Shown here: piece after piece, positions 1 through 11,719 of the stretch | Layout: the number at the start of each line of letters is the position of its first letter | Position numbering within the stretch: position 1 is the stretch's first letter | Source: Toxorhynchites rutilus septentrionalis | Lineage: Eukaryota > Arthropoda > Insecta > Diptera > Culicidae | Length of the DNA: 64,000 nucleotides | Direction: 5' to 3' | Assembly (NCBI RefSeq): GCF_029784135.1 | Contig: NC_073746.1 | Coordinates: 261,369,598 to 261,433,597 of the forward strand | The notes under the pieces: model-generated | Told to the model about the DNA's origin: nothing | Databases searched by the model: none | Seen by the model: the letters and a program-made list of their open reading frames with translations, nothing else | Made by a program: the position numbers and the translations under genes

Positions 1-356
1 GGCATAAGCTTCCCAAAAATGCAAAAAACAATAATTCGATTTTTTTGGTACCATGTACCATGTACCTTTTCACAGACCGGAGTCCCCCCTTAATTCATTT
101 CAGTATCAGAAACGAAGTACAAACAAAAATCTCAAATAGCTTTGACGTAGTGACTACTTCTTCAAAAACTATCGATAAATTCATGTTTGAAAACTATCAA
201 AGCTCGGATCCTGTGGTGGCTGGGAACAGTTATGTGCCATAAATCATTCCGATTTACTGAAAAAGACATGGTTGTATTGAAAAGAATATTTCATTACAGC
301 CAGAAAATTGAGAAGGTTTAACGAAGGGCGTGATAAAATGAGTTTTATGATGATGT

Positions 357-953
357 TTGGCTTTGTTCCGTATTCTAAATCTGAACTCAATGAAACTTTG
401 TAAGCTATACTTCATCGTTGGTACCAACGAGTTTTTGGACAATAGTACAAAGAGGCTGCAGATAGATCTAAATGCCATATTTTGGAATGAGGAAGAGAAA
501 AAGGTGGTAGATTGTTACATGACGTCAATGTTCTCAAGACGTTCTCAAACATCAGAAATCAACTTGCAGCTTTTAAAAAAGGCCTGGAATTATAAATTTG
601 AACAAAGTTCTTCTGGTGTCGATGGACGGCACCTACGTAATTTGGTTATTTTACGCGAGCTGCAGCTGGACTTCCAAAATATACAAGGAAAACTATTGAA
701 TTTGGATAGCTTTGGATGGCATATTTTACACAGTTCATCCAAGGATGGATGGATTCAAAAAAGCTCGGCAACATTTCACGACAAACAAATCCTGAAATTT
801 CGTCTTGGATGCGAAGCACTGGTTATGGCACTCATGAAGTATCTTGTGACGAAAGCCGTATCCTTTCTTGATCATCCTGTCATTGATTCCGATAAAAAAT
901 TGGCTGGGAAACGATTCGAGAAATTTTTAACTATTGAATATTTTGATATTTGA
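357..953 (+). CDS. Unrecognised 198-codon open frame
   Basis: I do not recognise this protein. It is fairly long for such AT-rich sequence. It is mixed hydrophilic, with a basic N-terminal third and no signal peptide, zinc finger or transposase motif that I can see. Shorter open frames lie on either side on the same strand (45-242 and 934-1128), which would fit a decayed gene or an old transposon fragment broken by frameshifts. There is no clear promoter, splice site or poly-A signal that ties it to a transcript. It may be a chance frame. Confidence 0.2.
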   Translation: MALFRILNLNSMKLCKLYFIVGTNEFLDNSTKRLQIDLNAIFWNEEEKKVVDCYMTSMFSRRSQTSEINLQLLKKAWNYKFEQSSSGVDGRHLRNLVILRELQLDFQNIQGKLLNLDSFGWHILHSSSKDGWIQKSSATFHDKQILKFRLGCEALVMALMKYLVTKAVSFLDHPVIDSDKKLAGKRFEKFLTIEYFDI

Positions 954-1393
954 TGGATTTTGGACGTATCAATGGAGCTCCAGAAGACTTAGCACTGGAA
1001 CAATATTACTAGCAACAAATGCAATAGGTTTGCTCGTTATGATCCGAAAAATGAACGACTGCAGTATTTATGGAAACGATGGGTTTACTGAATTTTTTAC
1101 CAAAAATGTTCTTCTGTCTCTCGTGTGAAATTTTTTTTATGAAAACATGCGTGAGCAAACGACTTTGCTATGCCGCAAGTTTATGATACTATGCTTCACC
1201 TTAAAAGAATAGCATCAATAAAAATATTGATCTAGTTAATTCAACGAGTTCGAAATTCTCATTCTCTTTCTCTATCTTTCTTTCTTTATCAATTCTATTC
1301 TTTATTTTATGACTCAAAGTAAATAAACTCGTAAATGACTCGCTTTGTAATAATGTTTGAGAATCCCTCAAGATAACTTTGAACTGTATAAGG

Positions 1394-2091
1394 TAAGGGG
1401 GATTTTAGCGAATTTTTTTCAACGAGAAAATAAATTACTATATCACTTAACTTTACTTTACTTAATATTACTTAACAAACAAAAAATATAAATTGGTGTC
1501 AATTGCTGTCCCCTAAATAGCCGCAACCGATTTGTTGAACCCTTGCAGTCAAAACCTTGTAAACTGGTAGGAGTTCTACAAGTTTTTCTAGTGGACCGAT
1601 TTCAATCAATGATTTTTTTACGTTATCTTGGATATATTTTCTGTCATCGTACGTAGGACTTTTTCAAACGATTGATTTTTAACGAAATGGCGACTTTTTT
1701 TGTAAAAAAATTGAGTTTTTGCCTCAAAAATCTAGACAAAAACAATCCCCAAAATTTTAATTTTCAAAATATAAAAAAAAAACCTACATATGATGACAGT
1801 AAATATAGTGAAGAATCTAGGAAAAACTATTTCATCAAATTCGGATAGACCGTTCCGGAGGTAGAACTCCCACCAGTTTGCAAAACTTAGTTTTGAGAAA
1901 AACGCGTTTTCAATTTTGAATCCGCGCTCCTTACGCAAAGATTTAGGTACACTAATGGACTTGTAACTTTAGAACGGAGCATCGGACAACCTGGGACAAA
2001 AACTACAGTAAAGTAGGCATGCCAGAAAACATTTAAGGCCAGACATTTTTTTATATTTTTTTTCAAGTTTCCATAGAGTACTTCCCCCTTA
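1394..2091. repeat. Imperfect foldback (MITE-like) element
   Basis: The two halves are inverted copies of each other. An arm near 1558-1655 (around GGTAGGAGTTCTAC and CTGTCATCGTACGTAGG) reappears in reverse orientation near 1785-1885. Outward from these arms both ends finish with TAAGGGGGA, at 1394 and, reversed, at 2083-2091. The arms have diverged, so this is an old insertion. No coding capacity is visible. The target duplication is not clear; the outer A/T-rich bases could hide a TA or TAA. Confidence 0.5.
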
Positions 2092-3916
2092 ATGAATAAA
2101 ATTGCTTATCTCTTACGACACTTGGAAGACGTTGTTTAACTTAATCAAGAATCACAAACAATTCATTTATTCAAAGATACATCTTACTAGGTATCCTATT
2201 GGGGAAAGTGGTCCTAACTCAACCGGTAGTCCTAAACCTAGCACTCTTTGTGTCTCAGGAACTGTACTTCCTCCCGAATTTTCAGTAGCGTCAAATGAAA
2301 GGTGGCACAATGCAGACAATTTGATAACATGGTAACTTTTTCCTTGCTCTCTTCATTCTACGGTTTTGGCGCCATTTTGTGTTTTCATTGCTTCAAAAAA
2401 ATATTTTTTCCTTGTATGGGAAATGGGTTCGAGCTTTCTTGTTTATCAAAATAAGCTATAGAAGTTGAATCTACCTGTTATCTGTAGTACACGGAATTCC
2501 GTTATTTGGAAAAAGTCGGGGCGGTCTTGATCCGACTTTCAAAAAGTGGTCCTAAATCAACCCCCAGATTTGACTTCGTAATTATTTAACACGTTCACTC
2601 TGGCGCTTCCTATCTCGGCTCGCACTAGCCTGGCTGATAGGGTGGTATACACTACCGAAGGAACGCTTCTGGTTTTGTTGCCAGAAACTTTTGATTAAGA
2701 TTTGGTAAGGTGAGATTTGCGTGTTGAAGATGACGTTGACGTTGATGTTGACGTCGTTCTAAGGTTAAGTTCTTCCCACTCCTCCCTCTCGCTCAGATCC
2801 TATCTGCTCACTATAAAACATTATTTTCTTTTTTTTCACTCTTCGCGCACCCATGGATGTATGATAACACTATCATTCCCGATCGTATTGTGAGATTTCA
2901 CGCCATTTCTGGTCTTATAGATCCGTTTTTAACGAACCGGATGTCACCATCCTCGATCCCAAAATGGTATCGGAATACGATATTCGACTTCCGCTGGTAA
3001 GATACCTGCACCCGTTGCCCATATCGTATGGGTTTTCCATATTTTTATTAATATTTTTTTTGTTGACAGTCAAAAAAGTATTTGACTGAAGACGAGCCAA
3101 TCTAACTATGAAATATTCTCCAACTGATGATACTCGTAGTAATTTTTTTCAATTTTACTATAACATCGTTTAATTTCGTTTATTTTATATATGAAAACGC
3201 CAGAAAAAATGTGTTTGTAGTGATTTAGAATGTTGTCACGGCACACTGGAGTGGACCGTATACTTTTCGTGACGTGACAACAACTTCTTGAGACAGTTAA
3301 TACTCCTCTATTTGTGGACAGATTTTAGCCAAATTTTGTGGGTTAAAAGAAACGCAAGTATAAAAATGTTATAACTTAAGTTCATCTGATAAACTAAAAA
3401 AGGCTCTATTTTTTGTGATGTCACAACGCTTCAAAATACCTGTTTTTCAAATGCTTATTTCTCATAAATTACAAAATGAAATATAGGTATGCCACTGCTA
3501 TCCGAACAAGTATGTCAATGGTAAATAGACATTAAAGTTTGATTAAGCAAGTGCAGAGATATCTCGAGAAACATAAAAATAGTGAAAATCTAAAATATTT
3601 TAATAATAATTATGCACTTTTCTAAACACGCCTTCCCAATGGTTGGTGCATAAAAACTAAATTCGTTCCAAAGAATTTATGCTATAACTAGTGCTTATTC
3701 AAATAACGTTTTCAATTTTCTCCTGAAACTAGATTTGGGATTTGGTTCTTTGGTGCATAACCTTATGGAATGGGTCAGATTGAAACACGTTCAGCAATGA
3801 TTTTTTTTTTTCAATATTTTTCGCAAGTCAAATTATTTATTTTCACGAGGAGTTCTCTCGACAGAAAAGAAGTATGAATATAGATGTTAATTCATGTTAA
3901 TGTTAATTCAAGTGAT
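2092..3916. other. No gene seen; AT-rich intergenic repeats
   Basis: I see no gene here. Two direct copies of a motif around AGTGGTCCTAACTCAACC (near 2207 and 2545) and a short GACGTTGA-type repeat (2727-2755) suggest old repetitive DNA. Homopolymer A and T runs are common. Confidence 0.5.
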
Positions 3917-4264
3917 TTACAAGGCACTTGGTGGTTTGCAAGTTGGTTGCCATGTCCAGATCATCCAGTTCACGCATTCACGAGTGTTGGGATCAAACTT
4001 TCCTTCGGTTGGACAGCGAACTGGTGTGGCTGCGGTTCCAGCTGTGGTGCATAACCAGTAAGCAGTGGGGTCCCAATTGTTTCTCCATTTTCCTTGAGTT
4101 ACCTCTGCGGCGTTGCAAGCCGGACGTCCATCGGTATCATCACGAACACACTGGCAACTTGCAATGGCAATCAAGCTGGCCAAAATAAGGACTTAAGAGT
4201 AGATTAAAGCAAAATGCGTGAACCATATTCCTTCAAAATATCTTTCGTAAAACTTACGTTTCAT
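3917..4264 (-). CDS. Peritrophin-like secreted protein with one chitin-binding domain, copy 1
   Basis: Two-exon minus-strand gene: exon 1 is 4264-4258 (ATGAAA plus one base), a 66-bp GT-AG intron spans 4257-4192, and exon 2 is 4191-3917. The product is 93 residues. It has a hydrophobic signal peptide of about 17 residues ending in an Ala/Ser/Cys-type cleavage site, then a single CBM14 (peritrophin-A type) domain with six cysteines and the aromatic-rich core NNWDPTAYW. Domains of this family bind chitin and usually act in the gut peritrophic matrix or cuticle; that role here is inferred from the family. The start is fixed by the intron, because an open frame starting inside exon 2 would lack the signal peptide. 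Its paralogue lies at 23894-24239 with the same exon structure. An extra cysteine sits at the predicted cleavage region (SCQC, versus SSQC in the paralogue). Confidence 0.85.
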
Positions 4265-4360
4265 TGTGAGTTTGAAATAGTGGTTTCTTGATTCCAGTAG
4301 ATGGTTGTTGAAAGCAGCAGATGCCCAAATAAAATGATCAAACCCAAAGGTAGGCATGAG

Positions 4361-4461
4361 TTTTATACCTTTTATTTTTGCTCACCGGAGACCGCAGTCG
4401 CGATAACGTTTTAATTACAACTGCCTAATTTTCGTACTTTTTCAGAAACTTGTTATCGCAA
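4361..4461 (-). promoter_or_regulatory. TATA box and paired inverted GATA sites of peritrophin-like copy 1
   Basis: On the gene strand a TATAAAA box lies at 4367-4361, about 97 bp upstream of the ATG. Farther upstream are two GATA-type sites in opposite orientation, CGCGATAACG (about 4398-4408) and GTTATCGCAAC (4452-4462), separated by a conserved AT-rich spacer. The same arrangement is found upstream of the second copy. GATA factors drive gut genes in insects; the tissue assignment here is inference. Confidence 0.6.
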
Positions 4462-6739
4462 CAAATGAGAATCGCCAAGGTGAAAAATGACGCATAATTG
4501 GTTGTACATTTGAATTGCCGGAAAGTGCATCCAATGTCCTGGAATATATTTATCGACAAACAATATCTTCAAGCAGGAGACAAACAGTCTGTCGATTTCA
4601 ATCATATTATTTAATCATATTAGCAAGAGGTTAGATCCATATCAGCAACAAAAATCATTTACTCAATTATTCTTCGTGTTAGTGATACAATTTTTTTTTT
4701 GAGTTTTTCTTTGCAACTTTGAATTCAACAATTCAATAAAACTTTATTCAAAATGTGCAACATCGCAAGCAACGTCTTTTCCTCATCTTCCAAGTAAAAT
4801 ACGAACTCTTCTTCTCGTGTGCTTTAAAACGATCTAAGGCTGATGTCACATTAAGCGGATTCGCCGCCGCGGATTTCGCGAGTAAAACCGCAGCGGAGGA
4901 TCTACCGTGTATTGTGAATGAGCCATGTTACACAGAGCGGGGCGGTTTTGGGAGCGATTTCAAATCCGCGGCGGAGGCTCGATGAAATGAAGCTCCGCGG
5001 CGGTTTTCATTGCGGAGTGTGTATGAGTGTTCGTGTATTATGCATCAATATTGTCAAACGCACACACTTGAACTCTACATTTTTCAACAACAAACAACAC
5101 GATCCCGTAATTTACTCGCAGGAGTATTATTTTATCGATTTCCAAGAAATAAATGATTCGGTAAGTCTATATAACTCAATCAATTTGATATTACGTTTAT
5201 TATTGACTATTTTTTGTTCCAGCATCTCAGCCGTGGCCACTAAAAGCTTTCCTCTAGCAGCCATACGAGAAGACGCAGATTCGTCGAAAGTCAATTGTCG
5301 AATTTCCCAACATTATGCTGGAAAAAGGCGAAAAAGCTTTGTTCTGATATTGGGTGATACGTTTATGATTATTGAAGCTGTTTTCAAATGATCAAAATAA
5401 ATTCCATTCTTCGTAAATAGAGTTTGAAGTGGGAATACTGTTTATTGAAAACTTTCTTCTAGTTAATAATTTTGTGGTTTACATCTCGGCTTGACATTCA
5501 TGTTTAGGAGTTCCCGAAACAACAATTTACATACGTATAGCACCTAAATCTTCGATACATTGGTGAGGATCGGAAATTGTGGCACCGTGAGTAGTGCGCG
5601 AATCTACCACAAACGTTGCAAGGCGCCACATCAAATGCTTCGGAAGATATCAAAATAAGTGACAAGTGTCCACTAAACTTTATCAAACTTTTCGCCAAAA
5701 TTATCACTCACGTAATGTGAAACCACGCGGTAATACTTTATGAGACCATTCTGGTTGATTGATTTCGGGATTCCTATTTGTAGAGTAAACGTTTTCCCTA
5801 GTTCCGGATGAGAATTTCCAATTCCAATTACAGCTAATAATCATTCAGTGCCTCCTCAAACCTTTTCGACGATTCAAGTGTTGAGTGTAATATTCGATAA
5901 CTCAAACATGAATGGCAATAAATCACAAACCCATGAAATATTGACTGTGGTTTTCTTTCTCTCCTCAATCATCCTCCAACCCCGTTTCAAAATATTGTGC
6001 ATTCGAACCACCATTTGTTTAATAATCGAGATTTGTTTACAACCTATATCATTCATCAAAGAAATATGCTCAATTACGTTTATTCCGACACTACATCAAA
6101 TGATCCTTTTTCAATGCTCGTATAAAATTGTTCCCAATCACACGCACGCATATCACATTCATCGGTACCAGTTCCGACTCGTAGAGATCTATGATCTATA
6201 TATCTGATAACAACCCAAGTAGAAGCTATTCTATGAATCGGCTAGGCTGCAACAAAACGAGATGATCTAAATGATTCAAGCATCGTTTCAAGCAATTTAC
6301 ACCGATAGTCAGCCGGACATTCGCTCATACATTCGAACAGGAATATGCCGCATCGTACAAAAGAGCTGGTGACGGCAAAGAAGGACAAAGTCGTGTTACA
6401 AATAATCTCAAGATGTTGAATTGAAGGTTATTAAAATTAAAGAAAATGTGCCTGACCAGTTCTTAAAAAACCTGTTTTATGTGAATGTATTTTCCCTTGC
6501 AATCAAAAGTATTCCCAGCAAGAGAGAATAAACTAAGAATACAAAGCAAGTCACAGTAGGAAGAACAAACTAAAAAAAATAAGCATAAAGGGCGTGTCAC
6601 ATCAAATTGCATCACGGAAAAAACGCTATAGAAATTTAATTTTTAGGAATTATATCTTCAGCTTTCGCTTATAATCAGATAAGAGTGTATAGATCACGTT
6701 GGCCATGCTTCACTGTCAATTTTTCGTAAATTTGGAAAA

Positions 6740-9427
6740 ATGTCGTCGAACGAAAAAGAGCGTCGTGAATTAATCCTATGCACTCATTTCGAGAATCCGG
6801 AGTTGTCACATCGGGACATCGGTAAGATGCTGGGAATCGTCCAATCCACGGTCAGCAGAGTACTAAAACGATACTTCGAGAACCTAACCATCGACCGGAA
6901 GGTGAAGAACGGCAAAAATGGATGCTCCGTCAGTGAAAAAGATCACAAGCGCGTAGTTAAGCAGTTTAGACGTGATCCGAGAAGTTCGGTCCGGGATGTC
7001 GCCAATAAGCTGAATTTGTCAAGTTCATTCGTCCAGCGGACCAAGCAGCGGGAGGGCCTGCGTACATACAAGGTTCAGAAGGCTCCTAACCGCGACGAAA
7101 GGCAAAACATGGTGGGGAAGACGCGAGCCCGGAAGCTGTACACCGAAATGCTGACGAAGCCGCATTGCCTGGTAATGGACGACGAAACCTACGTCAAAGC
7201 GGACTTTCGTCAGCTGCCGGGCCTGTTGTTCTTCTCCGCAGAGGACAAATTCAGCGTTCCGGAGGAGATTCGCAAGCAGAAACTATCCAAGTTTGCCAAA
7301 AAGTACATGGTGTGGCAAGCGATCTGCTCTTGCGGAAAGCGGAGCGCCCCCTTCGTGATGACCGGCACGGTAAACGGGCAGGTTTACTTTAAGGAGTGCC
7401 TACAGAAGCGCTTACTACCACTATTGAAGCAGCACGAGGGCCCGACCATCTTCTGGCCGGATCTCGCTTCGTGCCACTATTCAAAGGACGTGTTGGAGTG
7501 GTACGAAGCCAACGGGGTCACCTTCGTGCCAAAGGAAATGAACCCGCCCAACGCGCCGGAGCTTCGCCCAATAGAGAAATATTGGGCGATTATGAAGCAG
7601 GCCCTCCGGAAGAACCCAAAAGTTGTCAAATCGGAGGCGGACTTCAAGAGAAAATGGATTTCTGTTCAAAAAAAACAGGAAGTGGGTTATATCTATGGTA
7701 TAACCGCAAGGGTGACGTAGGACTATCGTTGATTTAGAGATCATTTGTTTGAAGTTGAATCTGAATTCATTCTGAATGAATGAATATTTGGGGGACTTCG
7801 AAAACGAGAGCATTACGTTGGAGGCACAAGGTTTTATGCATCCAATATTGGATACGGAAATATATTACTGATGGGGAAGAATAATCTTCAGAAGCCATCC
7901 TGTTAATTGCGATTGATTGAAAAATCACAAAACCAAATGTATTTGGTCAAAGTGTTACATGGATAGAAAACATTAAAATAAACTCTTTCACATGAATGTA
8001 ATTTTAAATTCCCAGAGGAACTGGCAGATTATTTTCAGTAACGATTAGATATTACCACATTTTCCTCGATACTGGAAGCCCACCAGTGGTTAATGCTAAC
8101 TCGATAACCATCTGTTAATAGCACTTGATTGAAAAATATTTGGTCACAGTGTTACATGGATAGAAAACATTCAAATAAACTCTTTCACATGAATGTATTT
8201 TTAAATTCCCAGAGGAACTGGCAGATTATTTTCTGGATCTTTCTCGATGCTGAATGTCATCAAAACGGAAAGAATTCCGTGCGTGTATGTGTGTGTGTAG
8301 CGGCTACTTCGATGGTCACCTTCTCTTCTCCTGAAGGATCGGCTTCTCTGTGCTCCCTCACAGGTTCAAACAAACTGCTCGTGTTTCAGGGCAGATCTCG
8401 ATCCTTCGCCGTCCAGCGCCCTCAGCAACGATGTTGTCTTGTCAATGTCCTCACGAAAAATGAATGCATCTCACCACCAGAATATCGCTTAAGTATGCTT
8501 TTTGTGCGTGATTGAATCGAGAGAAGGTGTGGTTTACGATGGCAATTTGGAAGGCAAACTAGAGGGGAATGAACTCTCTGAGCTCGGAACTTTCGGCGAC
8601 TGAGCAATAATCGATTGCGGGCGCATACAATATTGGATACGGAAATATCCTACTGATGGGGAAGAATAATCTTCAGAAGCTATCCTGTTAATTGCGATTG
8701 ATTGAAAAATCACAAAACCAAATGTATTTGGTCAGTGTTACATGGATAGAAAACATCCAAATAAACTCTTTCACATGAATGTATTTTTAAATTCCAAGAG
8801 GAACTGGCAGATTATTTTCCAGATTTTTCTCGATGCTGAATGGCATCCAAACGGAAAGAATTCCGCGCGTGTATGTGTAGCGGCTGCTTCGAGATCTTCC
8901 CGGGGAACCGTTTATGGCATCACTCTCCTCCTGATGGATTCCTTTCTGGCCTAAGGTGCACAAACAGGCTCTTGGTGACCGTTCATCCGCGCTTTCATGA
9001 TAAACGAAGAGCTTCACCACAACAGCGACAACATGCTCCAATCGCTGTTCAATTATAACTGAGTGGATTTCCGAGCGGCGCTCGCTTATATACCGATTGG
9101 TGATTTCAATAGCCTGTTTTGAAGGCAATTTCAAGACTATTGAAACAAGTTTTTGGATCAGAAAGTAACAAGTATAGAACGCGTAGACATTTTATCTTTC
9201 GAATGAAGTGTTTATCATACCATTTCGTTCAGTTGTTTAGGAGCTATTAACGCTCAAAATCTCGGTCTCCGGCGTAACGCTTTCGTTTTCGAAACTTTGA
9301 TTTTACACCCCGGTATAGAAATGAAAGACGTAGTCCTACGTGAAAACTACAACCTGACGTTGTACAGAACCTTATGGACGGGGTAAAGAGGAAGGTGCGA
9401 GCATACGGGCTTGGGCTCGAAGTATGA
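6740..9427 (+). pseudogene. DD37E transposase, copy 1, split by an insertion
   Basis: Cut-and-paste transposase of the IS630-Tc1-mariner superfamily. An N-terminal helix-turn-helix DNA-binding half is followed by the catalytic triad: the first Asp in VMDDETYV, the second in FWPDLAS, and the Glu in RPIEKYW. There are 37 residues between the second Asp and the Glu, which defines the DD37E group. All three acidic residues are present. The last roughly 25 residues are cut off: after codon 312 the frame runs into inserted DNA at 7677 and stops at 7720. The original tail resumes at 9348. The ATG at 6740 matches that of the intact copy at 42172. Confidence 0.88.
7677..9342. repeat. 1.67 kb repeat inserted in transposase copy 1
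   Basis: Comparison with the intact copy at 42020-43317 defines this insertion. AAAAC occurs on both sides (7672-7676 and 9343-9347) and may be the target duplication. The left end has a small hairpin followed by GTGACGTAGGACTAT; the right end carries the inverted motif GACGTAGTCCTACG. A matching end motif is found in the repeat at 35052-36750, so the two probably belong to one family. Inside, a segment of about 90-130 bp around ATGGATAGAAAACATT and GAGGAACTGGCAGATTATTT is repeated three times (near 7950, 8145 and 8735). On the minus strand a TATATAAGCGAGCG sequence near 9080-9093 looks promoter-like. I see no convincing gene. Confidence 0.6.
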
Positions 9428-9850
9428 ATAAAAAGAAAATGCCAAAACTTGTTTAATAGTTTTTATTTTACTGTCTAAAATTTTCAAAAGGATCGGTCTA
9501 CTGGGCGAATTTCTACAGCGTTTTTTCCGTGATGCAATTTGATGTGACACATCCTTTAGATACAATGGATGGCAATAAGTATTAAATAGAACGAATTCTA
9601 AATATATTCATAGTTTTTTGAACAATTGTCAATATTACAGCTCAACAATAGTTCTCTTCACTTCCTTCTAATGATTTCAGAAGCGTCCCGGATTGGAGTC
9701 CAGTTCCTGTTGATTAATTTCATCTAAAGTGGCTGCAGATTTCGGCTTGATGGAGGTTCATTCGAACAACTGGAAATTTTTAACTCGAGTTCAACGGCAG
9801 CTTTTCCACCTAATAAAATTAAAAAACATTTCAAGTAAAACGGTTTAATT

Positions 9851-10136
9851 GTGATTAAACATAATAATGTACTAAAAGCTAGAAAATAATTAGACAAGTA
9901 GCAGTTAGCAGTTATCACACCTCTCCTTCATTAGTCCAGGGCATTGATAAGACTAAAATAAAATCGTGGAACAAATGATGAAGTCGCTAATTGTGAATAA
10001 TGGAAATTCAACGTGCCCCACGATTTTATTTTAGTCTTATCCATGCCCTAGACTAATGAAGGAGAGGTGTGATAACTGCTAACTGCTACTTGCCTAATTA
10101 TTTTCAAGCTTTTAGTACATTATTATGTTTAATCAC
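9851..10136. repeat. Long inverted repeat with 119-bp arms
   Basis: The left arm 9851-9969 and the right arm 10018-10136 are near-perfect reverse complements with only a few mismatches, separated by a 48-bp loop. Transcription from either side would give a long hairpin RNA. No open frame spans it. It lies inside the Harbinger-like element. Confidence 0.85.
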
Positions 10137-10239
10137 TTAAAAATTTTTTTTTACCTATTTTATTTTCTAGTTTTTAGTACATTATCTGTTTCATTAGAAT
10201 ATTTCTCTACAATAAAACCATTGTACTGTATTCTATCAG

Positions 10240-11160
10240 TCAAAAAATTTCATTTGATGCCGATATTGAGTGGATTGCAGAAAATACATAGTGTGTTCTT
10301 CAAGTCAAGTTCGTTCGTTTGATACACATCTCAATCAACCTTTTTTTGAGATGATATGGAATCAGCTATTTTGTAGCGGCGGCCAAATTGGATTCTTCAA
10401 GATAAGCAGTTTCAAAATGACACCAGAGATAAAGGTATTTTATAAATTCGGTCAGTTCCTATTTGTCAAATTTCTATTAATGTGGGACAACCCTACAGAC
10501 ATACAAACATACATACGAACAGTTCAAACTAAATAAAACCGTTTAATAAAATATTTTGCTATTTTTTGATTGCGACCATTTTGGATTTGGATTTTTCATG
10601 ATCTACTGTGACCTACTATTCAAGCCCTTTCATTTGATACCCATATTAATCGGGTTTTGAGAAAATATGCAGCCCGCCATTTGATAGTGGCAGCCGTCAT
10701 AGTTTTGCATTTTTCATAAATAACTATGTTCTACTAGTCAAGCCCTTTAGTTTGATACCCATATTAACGGGGTTTTGACATAATATGTAGTCCACCATTT
10801 TGTAGTGGCAGCCATCTTGGATTTGCATTTTTCTTAAATAACCGTATTGTACTAGTCAAGCCCATTCATTTGATACCCATATTGATGGGGTTTTGGAAAA
10901 CTCATATTGACGAGGTTTCGAGAGAAAATGTGATCCGCCATTTTGTAGCGGCCGCCATCTTGGATTTTCAAGATCATGAAATACGCAGTTTTATAATGAC
11001 TACAGAGATAAAGGTGTGTTCCAAATTTCAGATCAATCGGTCAACAGGAAGGGGGTCAAATTTCTATTAATGTGTGTCAGCGCTACAGACAAACATGGTA
11101 CAAACATACAAACATACAAACAGATTACAGGGCAAGCTAAATAAAACCGTTTAAAAATGG
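10240..11160. repeat. Degenerate tandem repeat, unit about 125 bp
   Basis: Several diverged head-to-tail copies contain the motifs TTTGATACCCATATTAA, CCGCCATTTTGTAGCGGC and ATTTTTCATAAATAAC (best copies at 10600-10980). The array ends in a segment with repeated ACAAACATACAAACA and then AAATAAAACCGTTTAAAA. A single inverted copy of the terminal part is found at 38340-38640, so this is the end of a dispersed repeat family. Nothing coding. Confidence 0.65.
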
Positions 11161-11719
11161 CATAAGTTGTTATTCGTCCTAGACCAAAAAGGCAACTTAC
11201 CAGGAATTGATTCAAGTGATTATTTATCTGATTGATCATTGGTTTCAGTTGGATTTCAGTTGCTTTCAGTTGTAATTGTTCCTTATTATTATTAGCAAGC
11301 TTATCTCGTTTCGAGAGATAGATGTTTTGTGTAATACATATCCAACTTGAGATTCAACAATATTTTTGTTATTCACAGAGCAGAGCTGCCAGATATTTTT
11401 AGCAAATGTCTGCGAGAATCATGAAATTATATTAATTAAAACCTATGCATACAATAGCTCCCACAAAAATGAAAAGTCGCACTACATACTGAAACTACGA
11501 ATGTGGCATCCCTGGCTATGTGCTGTCGCTTTTTTGGGTCATATTGCAGGTATCCCAAGTTATTTTTCATGTAAGAAAATATATTTTCAAAACAGAAAAG
11601 TGTCAAAAACCTGCATCTCCACTGACGAAATTATCCCGTTTATATTCCTTTTGTCGCTGTTGAACTTATTTGTTTTGATTGTTTGAAAGTGTTGTTTGCG
11701 AGTTATTGATTAATTTTAT

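Larger units (their letters stand above)
6588..9556 (+). mobile_element. DD37E mariner-type (ITmD37E) transposon, copy 1, interrupted
   Basis: Inverted ends beginning AAGGGCGTGTCACATCAAAT at 6588 and matching in reverse at 9556, flanked by TA dinucleotides (6586-6587 and 9557-9558). The body is close to identical to the copies at 38661 and 42020, but it is 1.67 kb longer because another repeat (7677-9342) sits inside the 3' part of the transposase gene. It lies inside the Harbinger-like element, so it arrived later. Confidence 0.9.

Noticed and set aside
4918..5391. 157-codon open frame in the left part of the Harbinger-like element
   Set aside because: No recognisable domain. It begins inside the GC-rich terminal repeat and a GT-rich possible donor at 5161 breaks continuity; likely a chance frame.
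8129..9134. Histone-like coding remnant in the 7677-9342 repeat
   Set aside because: I looked for H1, H2B, H3 and H4 signatures and a histone stem-loop because of the shared end motif with the H2A repeat, but found no convincing match by eye.
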